Below, in pieces: positions 27,279 through 36,792 of a stretch of DNA of 64,000 bases. The notes beneath the pieces were generated by a model, which saw only the letters and a program-made list of their open reading frames with translations, was not told the DNA's origin and searched no databases. Positions within the stretch are counted from its first letter, which is position 1. Every line of letters begins with the position of its first letter. The stretch covers positions 299,920 to 363,919 of the forward strand of contig JAUNUY010000001.1 in NCBI GenBank assembly GCA_030537935.1, written 5' to 3'. Source of the DNA: Eubacteriales bacterium (GTDB lineage Bacteria; Bacillota; Clostridia; Lachnospirales; Lachnospiraceae). The position numbers and the translations under genes were made by a program.

Positions 27279-28743
27279 GTCTTTCGTCTTTCCGTTCCCG
27301 CAATGCCTCGTAGATGGCATCATACTCACTGTATGCCACAGCCTGCGTTCCCCGAAGCAGCGTATGCTCCGGTCCCTTTCCCAGTATCACGACGATATCA
27401 CCGGCCTCGGCCGTCGCAATCGCCGTCCGGATGGCCAAGGCGCGATCCGGTATCACTTCAAAGGCTGTGCCCGTCTCTTGCAGATACGTAGCCATCTCCT
27501 CGGTGATTGCATCAGGCGGTTCCGTTCCGTAATCGTGCTCCGTTAAAAAACATATTTCAGAAGAAACCGCCGCCGTCTTTGCCAAGGCGCGTCGAAGCCC
27601 TTGCCGGACATTGCCCACGGCACCGAACACGGATAAGATCCGGTTGTTCCGGTACTCTTCAATCATTTCAAACAATTGTTGAAATTCCAATGGTGTCTTT
27701 GCACAGTCCACGACAATCCCGATGCCGCAGTCATTCTTAATGATTTCTGCACGCCCGTCTATGACGATGTCATTCAAATCATCCGCATTCTCCGTAATAT
27801 CATAACCCATAGTGTGTAATACGGCGTATGCGGCAAGCGAATTGTACACGTTGGATCGTCCCAACTTGTGGATTTCGATGTGAATGCGCCCCTGATTATA
27901 AATATCATAGGCCAGCCCCGGATGTGCCAAATCATCAATAATTTCAACATTATCCGCCCGGAAATCCACGTCGGCAGTCAGGCCGTATCGAAAAATATCA
28001 CAGGACTTGTTGGCCAAAACATCCTGAATATAGCGGTCATCGCCATTGACGACGGCGCGGTCGCATCGTTCAAAGAGACGTCCCTTACAACGGACATAAT
28101 CCGCAAAATCCGTAAAGTCTTCTTCCTGCAGATGATTGGGTGAAATATTGGTCAGCACCGAGATGTCAAAATGAATACCCGCCACCGTACTCTCACGCAA
28201 CTGCTTGCTGGATACCTCCATGACCACCGTGTCCATACCCCTATCGGTCATCTCGAGCAGAAGACGTTGCAAACCGTATGGCGTCCGGGTATCGTGATCC
28301 ATTTCAAAGCGCTTGCCTTCATAAAAGAAACCCAGACTACCAATCAGACCGCAGTGCTTGCCGACGTTCAAAAGCAACTTATGCAACATGCTCGCCGTCG
28401 TCGTCTTTCCCTTCGTACCCGTCACGCCGATGACCGTAAGCCGATCACAAGGTCGACCGAAAAAATTTGCCGCAAGCAGACTCAACGTATAGTGTGCATC
28501 TTCCACCTTGAGAACGGTGATGTCCCGATTCGTACGAACGAGCCGTTCCGTCACGATAATGGATGCACCACGATCGCATGCCTTGTCAAAATCACCCGCC
28601 GATGAACGCTCCGGCAGGCAAACAAACAGTGTATTCGGCCGCACATCTTCCGGACGGGAAACAACGTCCTCCACCGCATCGACCCGTAAACGGCCATGTG
28701 TCACCTCGAAACTGATGCCGAGGAGCAAGGAAAATAAGTCCAT
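27256..28743 (-). CDS. MurE-like Mur ligase with altered signature motifs
   Basis: A 495-residue Mur ligase of the MurE branch. The N-terminal UDP-binding domain is followed by the P-loop VTGTKGKTTTASM, the central domain with Lys in VRCKGRLF (the carbamylated Lys position), and the C-terminal domain. MurE would add the third residue (Lys, Orn or diaminopimelate) to UDP-MurNAc-L-Ala-D-Glu. Three family signatures are changed: SSH is SSK, the DYAH motif is DCAKTP, and the DNPR-type amino-acid motif is HDYGTE. Function as the cell's MurE is therefore likely but not certain. GGAGG four bases upstream favours the ATG at 28743 over that at 28746. Confidence 0.8.
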   Translation of the reverse strand: MDLFSLLLGISFEVTHGRLRVDAVEDVVSRPEDVRPNTLFVCLPERSSAGDFDKACDRGASIIVTERLVRTNRDITVLKVEDAHYTLSLLAANFFGRPCDRLTVIGVTGTKGKTTTASMLHKLLLNVGKHCGLIGSLGFFYEGKRFEMDHDTRTPYGLQRLLLEMTDRGMDTVVMEVSSKQLRESTVAGIHFDISVLTNISPNHLQEEDFTDFADYVRCKGRLFERCDRAVVNGDDRYIQDVLANKSCDIFRYGLTADVDFRADNVEIIDDLAHPGLAYDIYNQGRIHIEIHKLGRSNVYNSLAAYAVLHTMGYDITENADDLNDIVIDGRAEIIKNDCGIGIVVDCAKTPLEFQQLFEMIEEYRNNRILSVFGAVGNVRQGLRRALAKTAAVSSEICFLTEHDYGTEPPDAITEEMATYLQETGTAFEVIPDRALAIRTAIATAEAGDIVVILGKGPEHTLLRGTQAVAYSEYDAIYEALRERKDERHVRSDHH

Positions 28744-28754
28744 CATGCCTCCAT

Positions 28755-29576
28755 TCAGATTACCGTCGCGAGACAGTTCTTCAATAACATGGCGATGGTC
28801 ATCGGCCCCACGCCTCCCGGCACCGGCGTAATTGCACGGACAAGAGGCGCCACGGCATCAAAATCCACATCACCGCAGAGTGTACCGTCCGGCAAACGAT
28901 TGATGCCCACGTCAATGATGACGGCATCCCGTTTCACATCATCCGCCGTAATGAAACGAGGACGTCCGACGGCTACAACAAGGATGTCCGCCGTCCGCAT
29001 CAGAGCGCGGGCGTCCGGCGTCTTCGAATGAACGACCGTTACCGTAGCATCCGCTGCACCGATCATCATAGCCAACGGCTTGCCGACGATATTGCTGCGA
29101 CCGACAATCACCGCCTGCTTTCCGGCCGGTGATATTCCGCTACGATACAAGAGTTCCATCACGCCCGCCGGCGTACAAGGTCGTAACCCCGGCAAACCGA
29201 TGGACAGCCGCCCCACGTTAATCGGATGAAAACCGTCTACGTCCTTCTCCGGTGCAATGTGCTCGATAACGGCCATTTCATCGATATGCGGCGGCAGCGG
29301 CAGCTGAACCAGGATACCGTTTACCTTCGGATCCCCGTTCAATGCCGCCACTGTCTTCAACAAGGTCGATGTCTCAATATCCGCCGGCAAGGATAGAATC
29401 TCACTCTCCATGCCGACTTGCTCACAGGCACGTTTCTTATTCCGAACATAAATACGGGATGCCGGATTGTCCCCGACAATGATAACCGTCAGCTTTATCT
29501 GCTGTCCAAGTTTTACAATCCGTTCTTTCAATTCTTGCCGAATATCGGCTGCTATGGCTTTTCCGTCAATAATCAT
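28755..29576 (-). CDS. folD: Bifunctional methylene-THF dehydrogenase/methenyl-THF cyclohydrolase
   Basis: A 273-residue enzyme that interconverts 5,10-methylene-THF and 10-formyl-THF. Motifs: YVRNKKRACEQVG with the catalytic Lys, VQLPLPPHI, DVDGFHP, GRSNIVGKP (dinucleotide binding) and PGGVGPMTIAML. It is nine bases after fhs; together they supply formyl-THF for purines and for fmt. Confidence 0.96.
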   Translation of the reverse strand: MIIDGKAIAADIRQELKERIVKLGQQIKLTVIIVGDNPASRIYVRNKKRACEQVGMESEILSLPADIETSTLLKTVAALNGDPKVNGILVQLPLPPHIDEMAVIEHIAPEKDVDGFHPINVGRLSIGLPGLRPCTPAGVMELLYRSGISPAGKQAVIVGRSNIVGKPLAMMIGAADATVTVVHSKTPDARALMRTADILVVAVGRPRFITADDVKRDAVIIDVGINRLPDGTLCGDVDFDAVAPLVRAITPVPGGVGPMTIAMLLKNCLATVI

Positions 29577-29584
29577 TCCGACTC

Positions 29585-31240
29585 CTAACTTAACCCCTGA
29601 ATATGACCGGCCTCATCCACTGCCATGCCTTCGGCCGCCGGTATCTTGGGCAATCCGGGCATGGTCATGATATCTCCCGTCAGGGCGACAATCATCCCGG
29701 CACCGGCACTGACATAGATATCACGAACCGTGATACGAAATCCGGTCGGTCGTCCAAGTCTCTTGGGGTCATCGCTCAGTGAATACTGCGTTTTGGCCAT
29801 ACAAATCGGTAACTTCCCATAACCGGCCGCTGTTAATGTTTTTATTGCACGCCGCGCCGGCGCGGTAAAATCGACACCGTCCGCCCCATAAATTCCGATG
29901 GCCAATTTATTGATTTTTTCCTCTATACCCGCATCTTCCGGGTAGGTGAAGTTCGGTATCCTCGGTTCATGATCCGATTGGTCGATAAATCTCGCCAACG
30001 CCTCTGCACCGGCACCCCCTTTTGCATGTACGTCTACGATAAATGCGGGCGTGCCCGACTCATTTTCAATCACTGCCAATTCTTCCGGTGTATCCGTCGG
30101 GAAACGATTGACGGCAACTACCGGTTCATAACCGAAGCTGCGGATATTTTCGATATGCTTATGTAAATTTTCCATCCCCGCACGCAAGGCATCAAGAGAC
30201 GGCGTCCCCAACTCGTCCTTTGCCATACCGCCATTGTATTTCAAAGCACGGACCGTTGCGACGATGACCACGGTATGCAATGCCAGTCCGGCCGCACGGG
30301 CCTTGATGTCCATAAATTTTTCCGCACCCAAATCGGCACCGAAACCGGCCTCGGTGATGGCATAATCCCCCATTTTCATGGCATAGCGGGTTGCCGTCAC
30401 ACTGTTACATCCGTGCGCAATATTTGCAAACGGGCCACCATGTACGATGGCCGGCGTATGCTCCAGAGTTTGTACCGCGTTCGGCATCATGGCATCTTTC
30501 AAGAGCACCGTCATTGCACCGACGGCACGGAGATCCTTTGCATAAACCGGTTCACCCGTCATACTGTACGCAACAAGAATACGGCCCAACCGCTCTTGTA
30601 AATCCGATAGTCCGTCCGCAAGACAAAGAATGGCCATCAACTCGCTGGCCACCGTAATGGTAAAATGGTCTTCTCGGACAAACCCGTCCGCCTTTCGTCC
30701 CAGTCCGACAACGACATTTCGAAGGGCACGGTCGTTCAAATCCAAACAGCGTTTCCACAAAATGCGACGGGTATCGATATTCAGGGCATTCCCATGATGG
30801 ATATGATTATCAATCATGGCGGCCAGCAGATTGTTTGCCGCGGTCAACGCATGCAAATCACCGGTAAAGTGCAGATTCAAATCATCCATGGGTACGACCT
30901 GCGCATAACCGCCGCCGGCCGCGCCGCCCTTGATACCGAAGCAGGGCCCCAAGGAGGGCTCCCGCAACGCCAAAACGGCACGCCTGCCGATGCGATTCAG
31001 CGCCTGTGCCAAACCGATGCTCACCGTCGTCTTCCCCTCACCCGCCGGGGTGGGATTGACCGCCGTCACCAATACCAACTTTCCGTCCGGTTTATCCTTC
31101 ATCCGCTCATACCATGACGGATAAATCTTCGCCTTATAACGTCCGTAACATGCCAATTCATCGTCCGTAAAACCGTAATCGGCCAGGACCTCCGTAATAG
31201 GCTTTAAGGTTGCCGCTCTTGCGATGTCGATGTCTTGCAT
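29585..31240 (-). CDS. fhs: Formate-tetrahydrofolate ligase
   Basis: A 551-residue enzyme that makes 10-formyl-THF from formate, THF and ATP. The P-loop is in [30 protein letters not shown] and the C-terminal [12 protein letters not shown] are diagnostic. It is common in anaerobic Bacillota for C1 supply. AGGAGAAGAA precedes the ATG, eight bases after the ftsK stop. Confidence 0.97.
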   Translation of the reverse strand: MQDIDIARAATLKPITEVLADYGFTDDELACYGRYKAKIYPSWYERMKDKPDGKLVLVTAVNPTPAGEGKTTVSIGLAQALNRIGRRAVLALREPSLGPCFGIKGGAAGGGYAQVVPMDDLNLHFTGDLHALTAANNLLAAMIDNHIHHGNALNIDTRRILWKRCLDLNDRALRNVVVGLGRKADGFVREDHFTITVASELMAILCLADGLSDLQERLGRILVAYSMTGEPVYAKDLRAVGAMTVLLKDAMMPNAVQTLEHTPAIVHGGPFANIAHGCNSVTATRYAMKMGDYAITEAGFGADLGAEKFMDIKARAAGLALHTVVIVATVRALKYNGGMAKDELGTPSLDALRAGMENLHKHIENIRSFGYEPVVAVNRFPTDTPEELAVIENESGTPAFIVDVHAKGGAGAEALARFIDQSDHEPRIPNFTYPEDAGIEEKINKLAIGIYGADGVDFTAPARRAIKTLTAAGYGKLPICMAKTQYSLSDDPKRLGRPTGFRITVRDIYVSAGAGMIVALTGDIMTMPGLPKIPAAEGMAVDEAGHIQGLS

Positions 31241-31248
31241 TTCTTCTC

Positions 31249-33624
31249 CTATTCATTCTTGAGCAGGGCTTCCAACCGTTCCTTATCGACCAGAATCTTT
31301 CTCGGTTTCGTCCCCTCATCCGGACCGACAATGCCCGCCTCCGCCAACTGATCCATAATACGCGCCGCCCGATTGAATCCGATGCGTAATAACCGCTGTA
31401 AAAGACCGATGCTGGCCCGTTCTTTCTCTACAATCATACGGGCGGCCTCTTCAAAATAGTCGTCCCGTTCCCGATTCATATCCGTAATTCCGGTTGCCGT
31501 CGTTTCCGTAATCTGTTCCGCGACCTTATCCGTATATACATCTTCCGTTTTGGTAACGGCTATCGCATCCACGACCGCCGCTACTTCTTCTTCGTCAACG
31601 AACGCACCCTGTACCCGAACGGGCTTCGGCAATCCGGCCGGATGAAAGAGCATGTCACCCTTGCCCAACAGTTTCTCCGCTCCGTTCATGTCCAAAATCG
31701 TTCTCGAATCGACGCCGGAGGAAACGGCAAAGGCAATTCGTGACGGGATATTCGCCTTAATCAGACCCGTAATGACGTTCACCGACGGTCGCTGGGTCGC
31801 GATGACCAGATGAATCCCGCATGCCCTCGCCAGCTGCGCCAAACGGCATATGGCCGCCTCCACTTCGGTGGATGCCACCATCATTAAATCCGCCAACTCA
31901 TCGATAATAATCAAAATCTGCGGGAGCCTGATGTGCTCCCCGCGTTCCTCTTCATCCAACTTGTGCACGGCCTCATTATAGCCGGCAATATCCTTCACCG
32001 CCAGAGATGCAAACTTTTTATAGCGGTTTTCCATCTCCACAACGGCCCAGTTCAGCGCCCCGGCCGCCTTCTTCGGATCCGTTACAACCGGAATCAGCAG
32101 GTGTGGAATACCGTTGTACACCGACAGTTCAACTACCTTCGGGTCAATCATAATCATCTTGACCTCATCCGGCGTCGCCTTAAACAATACGCTCATAATC
32201 AGCGTATTGATACATACCGACTTACCGGAACCGGTCGCCCCCGCTATCAGGGCATGCGGCATCTTCGCAATATCGGATATCACCGGCTTTCCACCGATGT
32301 CGAGACCGACACAAAAACTCAGCTTGGATTTGGCCCGCTTAAAGGCCGGGCTCTCGACCAAACTGCGCAAGGTCACCATCGTGTTTTCCCGATTCGGCAC
32401 TTCAATGCCTATGGCCGCCTTGCCGGGGATAGGCGCCTCAATCCGAATATCCTTGGCCGCCAAATTTAATTTAATGTCATCCGCCAAGCCGACAATCTTG
32501 CTGACCTTAACCCCGATATCGGGCACAATTTCAAACCTTGTGACGGCCGGACCGCGACTGATGTCGTCAATCTCCGCTTTCACGCCGAAACTGTCCAAAG
32601 TCTGTTTCAGTCGGATGGCCAATGCCCGTAAATGCTGTGTATCATCGGCCGCCCGTTCAGGGATGGGATGCAGAAGATCCGTTTTCGGAAAAATGTAATC
32701 CGTCTGCCCACCTTGAAAAGCGGTCAGCGGCTGAATCACCGTCTTTTCCTTCTCCGGCGCCCCACCACGTTTCAGCTGCGTACGGCGAGCGGCGGGTTTA
32801 TCGGGGACGACCGGTGATGTCTCCTCCCGCGTACGAACCGGCCCCGGAATCATATCCTCGCCCGACAACAACTCCTTACGGTCTTCACCCGGCAATAGAT
32901 CGTCCAATCTCTCCGTAAAATCCACCGTCGAAGGATGGTCCACTTCAGGTGTCACGGCCGGTACGACAGCCGATTCCCTAGCAATTGACCCCATACGCTT
33001 CTTCTCCGATATGTGCATTTTTTTTACGGAACGATCCTTCCGTCCGGACCATTTTTCCCGTAACTTACGCATGAATTGCAACATAAAGAAAGTCTCGCTC
33101 CAAACGATGGCACAGATACCTGAAATGACGACGATAATCAGCGCTGCACCGAAACGGGTCATGAGCGCCGCCAAGGGTGCCGCAAGCAACCATCCGGTAA
33201 TACCGCCCCCGTTATGCTCATGAAAAGCCCGTATCCATGCGTCCGAAAAACCGTGCCCGGCTGTCAGATAAAATATTTCAAGGAATGCTGAAAATGTTAT
33301 CAGACTGCCCGCAAAGGCCGCATACTTCAGGCGCATATTTTTACCCTGATTGACGATGACGAAAATAATCACCGGAAACATGATGACGGGCATGAAATAC
33401 GCCGGGAAACCAATCAGTCCGAAGAAAATCCCGCTCAAAAAGCGACCACCCCGTCCCAAAAGGCCGAAGTTACCCAGCAGCCATAACAAAAGAAAACCGG
33501 CAGTCGCTATAATGATAATCTCTTTCTTCGTATCGGACATGGGCCGACGATTATTCCGGGCGGAACTCTTTTTCCGCGTGACCCGCTTTTTCCCAGCCGT
33601 CCTTTTTTTTCCGTGGTTCGCCAC
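31249..33624 (-). CDS. ftsK: DNA translocase FtsK/SpoIIIE
   Basis: A 791-residue septal DNA pump that clears chromosomes at division or sporulation. Four N-terminal membrane segments (about 33-190) are followed by a charged linker, the RecA-like motor with Walker A in [11 protein letters not shown] and Walker B in [13 protein letters not shown], and a C-terminal winged-helix gamma domain ([20 protein letters not shown]) that reads orienting DNA sequences. The start is GTG, with AAAGGAG seven bases upstream. It leads ftsK-fhs-folD-murE-like-priA. The N-terminus is very basic ([16 protein letters not shown]). Confidence 0.95.
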   Translation of the reverse strand: MANHGKKRTAGKKRVTRKKSSARNNRRPMSDTKKEIIIIATAGFLLLWLLGNFGLLGRGGRFLSGIFFGLIGFPAYFMPVIMFPVIIFVIVNQGKNMRLKYAAFAGSLITFSAFLEIFYLTAGHGFSDAWIRAFHEHNGGGITGWLLAAPLAALMTRFGAALIIVVISGICAIVWSETFFMLQFMRKLREKWSGRKDRSVKKMHISEKKRMGSIARESAVVPAVTPEVDHPSTVDFTERLDDLLPGEDRKELLSGEDMIPGPVRTREETSPVVPDKPAARRTQLKRGGAPEKEKTVIQPLTAFQGGQTDYIFPKTDLLHPIPERAADDTQHLRALAIRLKQTLDSFGVKAEIDDISRGPAVTRFEIVPDIGVKVSKIVGLADDIKLNLAAKDIRIEAPIPGKAAIGIEVPNRENTMVTLRSLVESPAFKRAKSKLSFCVGLDIGGKPVISDIAKMPHALIAGATGSGKSVCINTLIMSVLFKATPDEVKMIMIDPKVVELSVYNGIPHLLIPVVTDPKKAAGALNWAVVEMENRYKKFASLAVKDIAGYNEAVHKLDEEERGEHIRLPQILIIIDELADLMMVASTEVEAAICRLAQLARACGIHLVIATQRPSVNVITGLIKANIPSRIAFAVSSGVDSRTILDMNGAEKLLGKGDMLFHPAGLPKPVRVQGAFVDEEEVAAVVDAIAVTKTEDVYTDKVAEQITETTATGITDMNRERDDYFEEAARMIVEKERASIGLLQRLLRIGFNRAARIMDQLAEAGIVGPDEGTKPRKILVDKERLEALLKNE

Positions 33625-33654
33625 AGCTTCTCCTTTCCCATATATAAACGAAAA

Positions 33655-33671
33655 GCCACGTTAAACGTGGC
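33655..33671 (-). terminator. Terminator after the SRP RNA
   Basis: A 17-base palindrome centred on 33663, followed on the minus strand by TTTTCG. It lies 25 bases beyond the SRP RNA 3' end and 30 bases before ftsK, so it can end the tRNA-Thr/SRP RNA transcript. Confidence 0.6.
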
Positions 33672-33695
33672 CCGATGTTGTCTCTATTAAAAAAA

Positions 33696-33957
33696 CCGTG
33701 CGTCCCGCGTCGAACGATTCGCACATGCGTTACCCTTACAGCCAACTCGGCCCAGGCACCCTCATGGCACATGAAAGCGTCTACTTAGTGCTGCTTCATT
33801 CCTGACCTGACACGATTCATAGATTTTCATTGCATAAGACCCGAACGTCAACATTACTTATAAGGGGCAGCCATACACCGAACCGCCCTCGGAAGGACAT
33901 CACCTCTGCTATAGCGGATTGCAGATACAGGGCACCGCTAACTCCCCGGTTGCACGG
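33696..33957 (-). ncRNA. ffs: Signal recognition particle RNA, large Bacillus type
   Basis: About 262 bases that match the large bacterial SRP RNA in order. Closing arms CCGTGC and GCACGG form the ends. The Alu-domain segments GGGGAGTTAGCGGTGCCCTG and CTGCAATCCGCTATAGCAGAG come first. The S domain holds GTCAGGTCAGGAATGAAGC (33790-33811), which carries the Ffh-binding loop. TGCCTGGGCCGAGTTGGCTG is on the return arm. A T7 tract (33689-33695) follows the 3' end. The presence of the Alu domain is typical of Bacillota. Ends are estimated from the pairing. The GGAA tetraloop is closed by A-U instead of the usual C-G. Confidence 0.95.
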
Positions 33958-33968
33958 AAATGTTAAAC

Positions 33969-34040
33969 AGCTGGAAGTGGGAATTGAACCCACGACCCCT
34001 TCATTACGAGTGAAGTGCTCTACCTCTGAGCTATTCCAGC
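33969..34040 (-). tRNA. tRNA-Thr (anticodon CGT)
   Basis: A full cloverleaf: acceptor arms GCTGGAA and TTCCAGC, the D arm with GCTCAGAGGTAGAGC, anticodon stem CTTCA/TGAAG with loop CTCGTAA, and T arm with GGTTCAATTCC. Anticodon CGU reads ACG. The discriminator is U, as expected for threonine, and CCA is not encoded. Position 37 is A, so this tRNA is a substrate for the t6A enzymes encoded at 36.8-40.3 kb. Confidence 0.97.
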
Positions 34041-34050
34041 GGACTTACTT

Positions 34051-34078
34051 ATTATACCAAACTCTTATGAAAAAGCAA
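34051..34078 (-). promoter_or_regulatory. Promoter of the tRNA-Thr/SRP RNA unit
   Basis: On the minus strand TTGCTT, 16 bases and TATAAT, with TG one base before the -10. It ends 10 bases before the tRNA. No separate promoter fits in the 11 bases between tRNA and SRP RNA. Confidence 0.75.
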
Positions 34079-34147
34079 GACCATTTTTCAAAAGATTGAT
34101 GGAATTGACAATCGCGATAACGAGCCCGCTTACGCGGGCCCTTCCGC

Positions 34148-35953
34148 CTATATAACCTCATCATCCGTACTGAAAATTTGCACCCCCGCTTCGCGCTGAA
34201 TATTGTGTAATTCATAAAGACGCTCCACCGTATTCACCTTGTCAAAAGCGCCCTCATATATAATATCACCCTTATTCAGAATGATAATCCGATCGCAGTT
34301 TTCCAGCGTTGTATAACGATGGGAAATGGAAATTCTCGTCTGTTCCGGAAAGTGATTGTCGATGTTGTTGAGAATCCGGTTCTCGCTGATATTATCCAAC
34401 GTCGAGGTGGCCTCATCCAAAATGATAATTTTGGGCCGCAAAATCATCAATCGGGCCAAGCCCAACTTCTGCCGTTGTCCCAGAGAAAGATTCGAACCGC
34501 GCTCCGCCACGTGTGCATTGAATTGATTCTCCATCGACATGATGTCATCATATATCTCCGCCTTCTTCGCCGCCTCAATCATCACTTCATCCGTAATCTT
34601 CCCTTGATGTCCATAACAGATATTCTCCCGAATGCTGCCGTAGAATATGTAGGGATCATGTGTCAGATAAGCGATGGTCTTGGAGATTTCCGTTCGCTTA
34701 TAATCCTTCAAACTTTTTCCGCGAATATAGATTTCACCGGTATAACCGTGATAGATTCGCAGCAGTATTTTCGACAAGGCGGTCTTGCCGGAACCGGAGT
34801 AGCCCATGATGCCGACATGTTCTCCTTCACGGATTGTCATACTGATATTATTGAGCACCTTACGACCCGTCGACGGGAAAATATAGGACAGGTTACGTAT
34901 GATAATGTCATTGTCCGGTCTGCGTTTTTCCTTCGCCAACGCCTCCTTCTTCGTAAACTTCGTAAACGTTGAGTCTTGACGTCCGTGATAAAGTTTCCAA
35001 AGATTGTTAATCAGGAAGGTTTTCTCGCTCGCCTCGTTGAACATCTTGTTCAACTCCCGCAACGGATGAGCAATCTCGTTAAAAAGCAGGACATACACCA
35101 AAATATCACCCGGTGACATAATACCCCGTCCGATAAAGTGGATACAAAACAAAACCGTACCGACGGTATACAGTCCCTCTAAAAGGGAACGACCGGCATT
35201 GAACCACGCAATATTCAAGTGATGGCGGAGGGAAAATCGACGACGTTGTTCCGTGATTTCTCCCAACTCCTTACTTTCAATATCCTGTGTATTCGCCACC
35301 CGGATGGTAATCAAGCCGCCTAAAATTTCATTAATCTTCCCGTCAATTTCCTCCCGGGAGTCGACAATGACCTTCTTATACGGTTTTTGCGTCCGGATTT
35401 GAATATAGGAAATCAAGAGAGAAATGGGTACGATGGAGCATACGAACACAGCCACGTACACGTTTTTCAAAAATGCAATGATGATGGCCGCAATCGTCGC
35501 AAAGAGCATCGGCATCAACTCGACGAAAAGGAGCATCTTCATCCCGACCAGGGCTTCTATACAACGGATGACCCGTCCGTTGATCGTCCCCGTTTTCAAA
35601 TTTCCGATGGACACCATGTCACTTCGCATGACATTGGCCATCAAATCATCCGTCACACGTTTTTCCGAATGCGTGTCCACCTCTTCAACAATGAACTTCG
35701 TCACCAACTCAAGAATCAGTTTCGTCGAGAAAATGACCGCGATAATCACCAGATTGACCACGAGTTCTTTTGCCCGAAGGGATTCAAAATCGACGATGAT
35801 ATCGCCGATTCGTCCAATGACGTAGGCCGGTAAACTGGTTAATACACCAATCACGATTGTGATGGCCGTGGCACAGGCCAACATCCCTTTTTCCTTTTTC
35901 GTCAGAAAATACAGTGTCTTCCGTATTCCCTTCTGAATCCCGTACTCCTTCAT
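34148..35953 (-). CDS. ABC transporter half-molecule (exporter type)
   Basis: A 601-residue fused membrane and ATPase protein. The membrane domain (about 25-300) has six predicted segments and is followed by the ATPase with Walker A in GYSGSGKTAL, signature LSLGQRQK, Walker B in IIILDEATSTLD and the H-loop His in SISHRYTT. It probably works as a homodimer, since no partner half-transporter is adjacent. The gene follows a lipoprotein gene by 43 bases, so the two may act together. Substrate unknown. A GC-rich stem (34124-34139) lies after the stop but lacks a T-tract. Confidence 0.93.
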   Translation of the reverse strand: MKEYGIQKGIRKTLYFLTKKEKGMLACATAITIVIGVLTSLPAYVIGRIGDIIVDFESLRAKELVVNLVIIAVIFSTKLILELVTKFIVEEVDTHSEKRVTDDLMANVMRSDMVSIGNLKTGTINGRVIRCIEALVGMKMLLFVELMPMLFATIAAIIIAFLKNVYVAVFVCSIVPISLLISYIQIRTQKPYKKVIVDSREEIDGKINEILGGLITIRVANTQDIESKELGEITEQRRRFSLRHHLNIAWFNAGRSLLEGLYTVGTVLFCIHFIGRGIMSPGDILVYVLLFNEIAHPLRELNKMFNEASEKTFLINNLWKLYHGRQDSTFTKFTKKEALAKEKRRPDNDIIIRNLSYIFPSTGRKVLNNISMTIREGEHVGIMGYSGSGKTALSKILLRIYHGYTGEIYIRGKSLKDYKRTEISKTIAYLTHDPYIFYGSIRENICYGHQGKITDEVMIEAAKKAEIYDDIMSMENQFNAHVAERGSNLSLGQRQKLGLARLMILRPKIIILDEATSTLDNISENRILNNIDNHFPEQTRISISHRYTTLENCDRIIILNKGDIIYEGAFDKVNTVERLYELHNIQREAGVQIFSTDDEVI

Positions 35954-35996
35954 GTTCTCCCTCTGCGATGAACGCTATTTCATCAGGTTCCGTATG

Positions 35997-36635
35997 TTAC
36001 TTCATCAGACCCTGAAGTAATTCTTCTCCGTAACCCGTCGCGTCTTTTAAGGTCGACTCCGACAGGTTGCCGTTGACTTTATAAATAATGCAGTAACCCG
36101 TAGTATGGTCGTACGCCGTGTACATGGCAAAGCGACGAGACTCGTTCTTGAACATCACTACGTCTTCCGGATTTTTCGTCTCGATATCGACCCCGCCTTG
36201 ATATTCCTTCTTCTTCTCCAGTCCCTTTATTTTACCGGGTTCTGCAGCCGTATGAATGATGACCAACGCAACACCACGGTCCAAATCCTTTCGAAACTTT
36301 CTGACCGTGTGCCATGTATCATCCTGTTCCTTATGACGACGATTCTCCTCATCCGTCTCGGCGACAAAGCCGTCCGCCATTGCCTTTTCCGCCACCTTAT
36401 CCGCAAATGCCGCATCCAAATGAACCGCTGTAGAAACGTCCTTTTTATCTTCCGTCTCATGAGGTTGATCCTCCGATTTTTTTTCTTCCGACGTTTCCTT
36501 CTTCGTATTTTCTTTTGCGGTATTTTCATTTTCTTTTATGGCCGTCTCCGTCGTCTTCTCCGGCTTCGTCGGCTCATTTGCGCAACCGACACCCGTCAAC
36601 AGAACCGCACACAAAAGAAGTGCTATTTTTCTCAT
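35997..36635 (-). CDS. Putative lipoprotein of unknown function
   Basis: About 212 residues. A lipoprotein signal peptide ends at GVGC, followed by a long Lys/Glu/Thr-rich linker (about 20-75) of low complexity and a C-terminal globular domain of about 140 residues that I do not recognise (it ends in TGYGEELLQGLMK). The start at 36635 has AGGAGG at the right distance; the ATG three bases earlier is too close. It is first in a two-gene unit with the ABC exporter and has its own strong promoter. Confidence 0.78.
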   Translation of the reverse strand: MRKIALLLCAVLLTGVGCANEPTKPEKTTETAIKENENTAKENTKKETSEEKKSEDQPHETEDKKDVSTAVHLDAAFADKVAEKAMADGFVAETDEENRRHKEQDDTWHTVRKFRKDLDRGVALVIIHTAAEPGKIKGLEKKKEYQGGVDIETKNPEDVVMFKNESRRFAMYTAYDHTTGYCIIYKVNGNLSESTLKDATGYGEELLQGLMK

Positions 36636-36672
36636 CATTCCTCCTTCTTTGTTCAACTTTTAACATGCCCCT

Positions 36673-36701
36673 ATTATAGCCCATGCCGCATTCTTTGTAA
36701 A
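36673..36701 (-). promoter_or_regulatory. Promoter of the lipoprotein/ABC exporter unit
   Basis: On the minus strand TTTACA, 17 bases and TATAAT, about 38 bases before the lipoprotein start. Confidence 0.82.
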
Positions 36702-36706
36702 GATAA

Positions 36707-36741
36707 ACGGGGATGATTCACTTTCCGTGAAGCATCCCCGT
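36707..36741 (-). terminator. Terminator after the tsaD operon
   Basis: Nine-base arms (36707-36715 and 36733-36741), extended inward by five more pairs, and followed on the minus strand by TTTATCTTT. It lies 52 bases after the tsaD stop, and the -35 of the next promoter starts six bases further on. Confidence 0.85.
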
Positions 36742-36792
36742 CGTATCTTACGGGCGGCACCGTCCGTACCGTCCGCATAATATTGCATAAAG

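Noticed and set aside
33551..34099. Short ORFs on both strands over the SRP RNA and tRNA-Thr
   Set aside because: The sequence is explained base by base by the two RNA genes and the start of ftsK.
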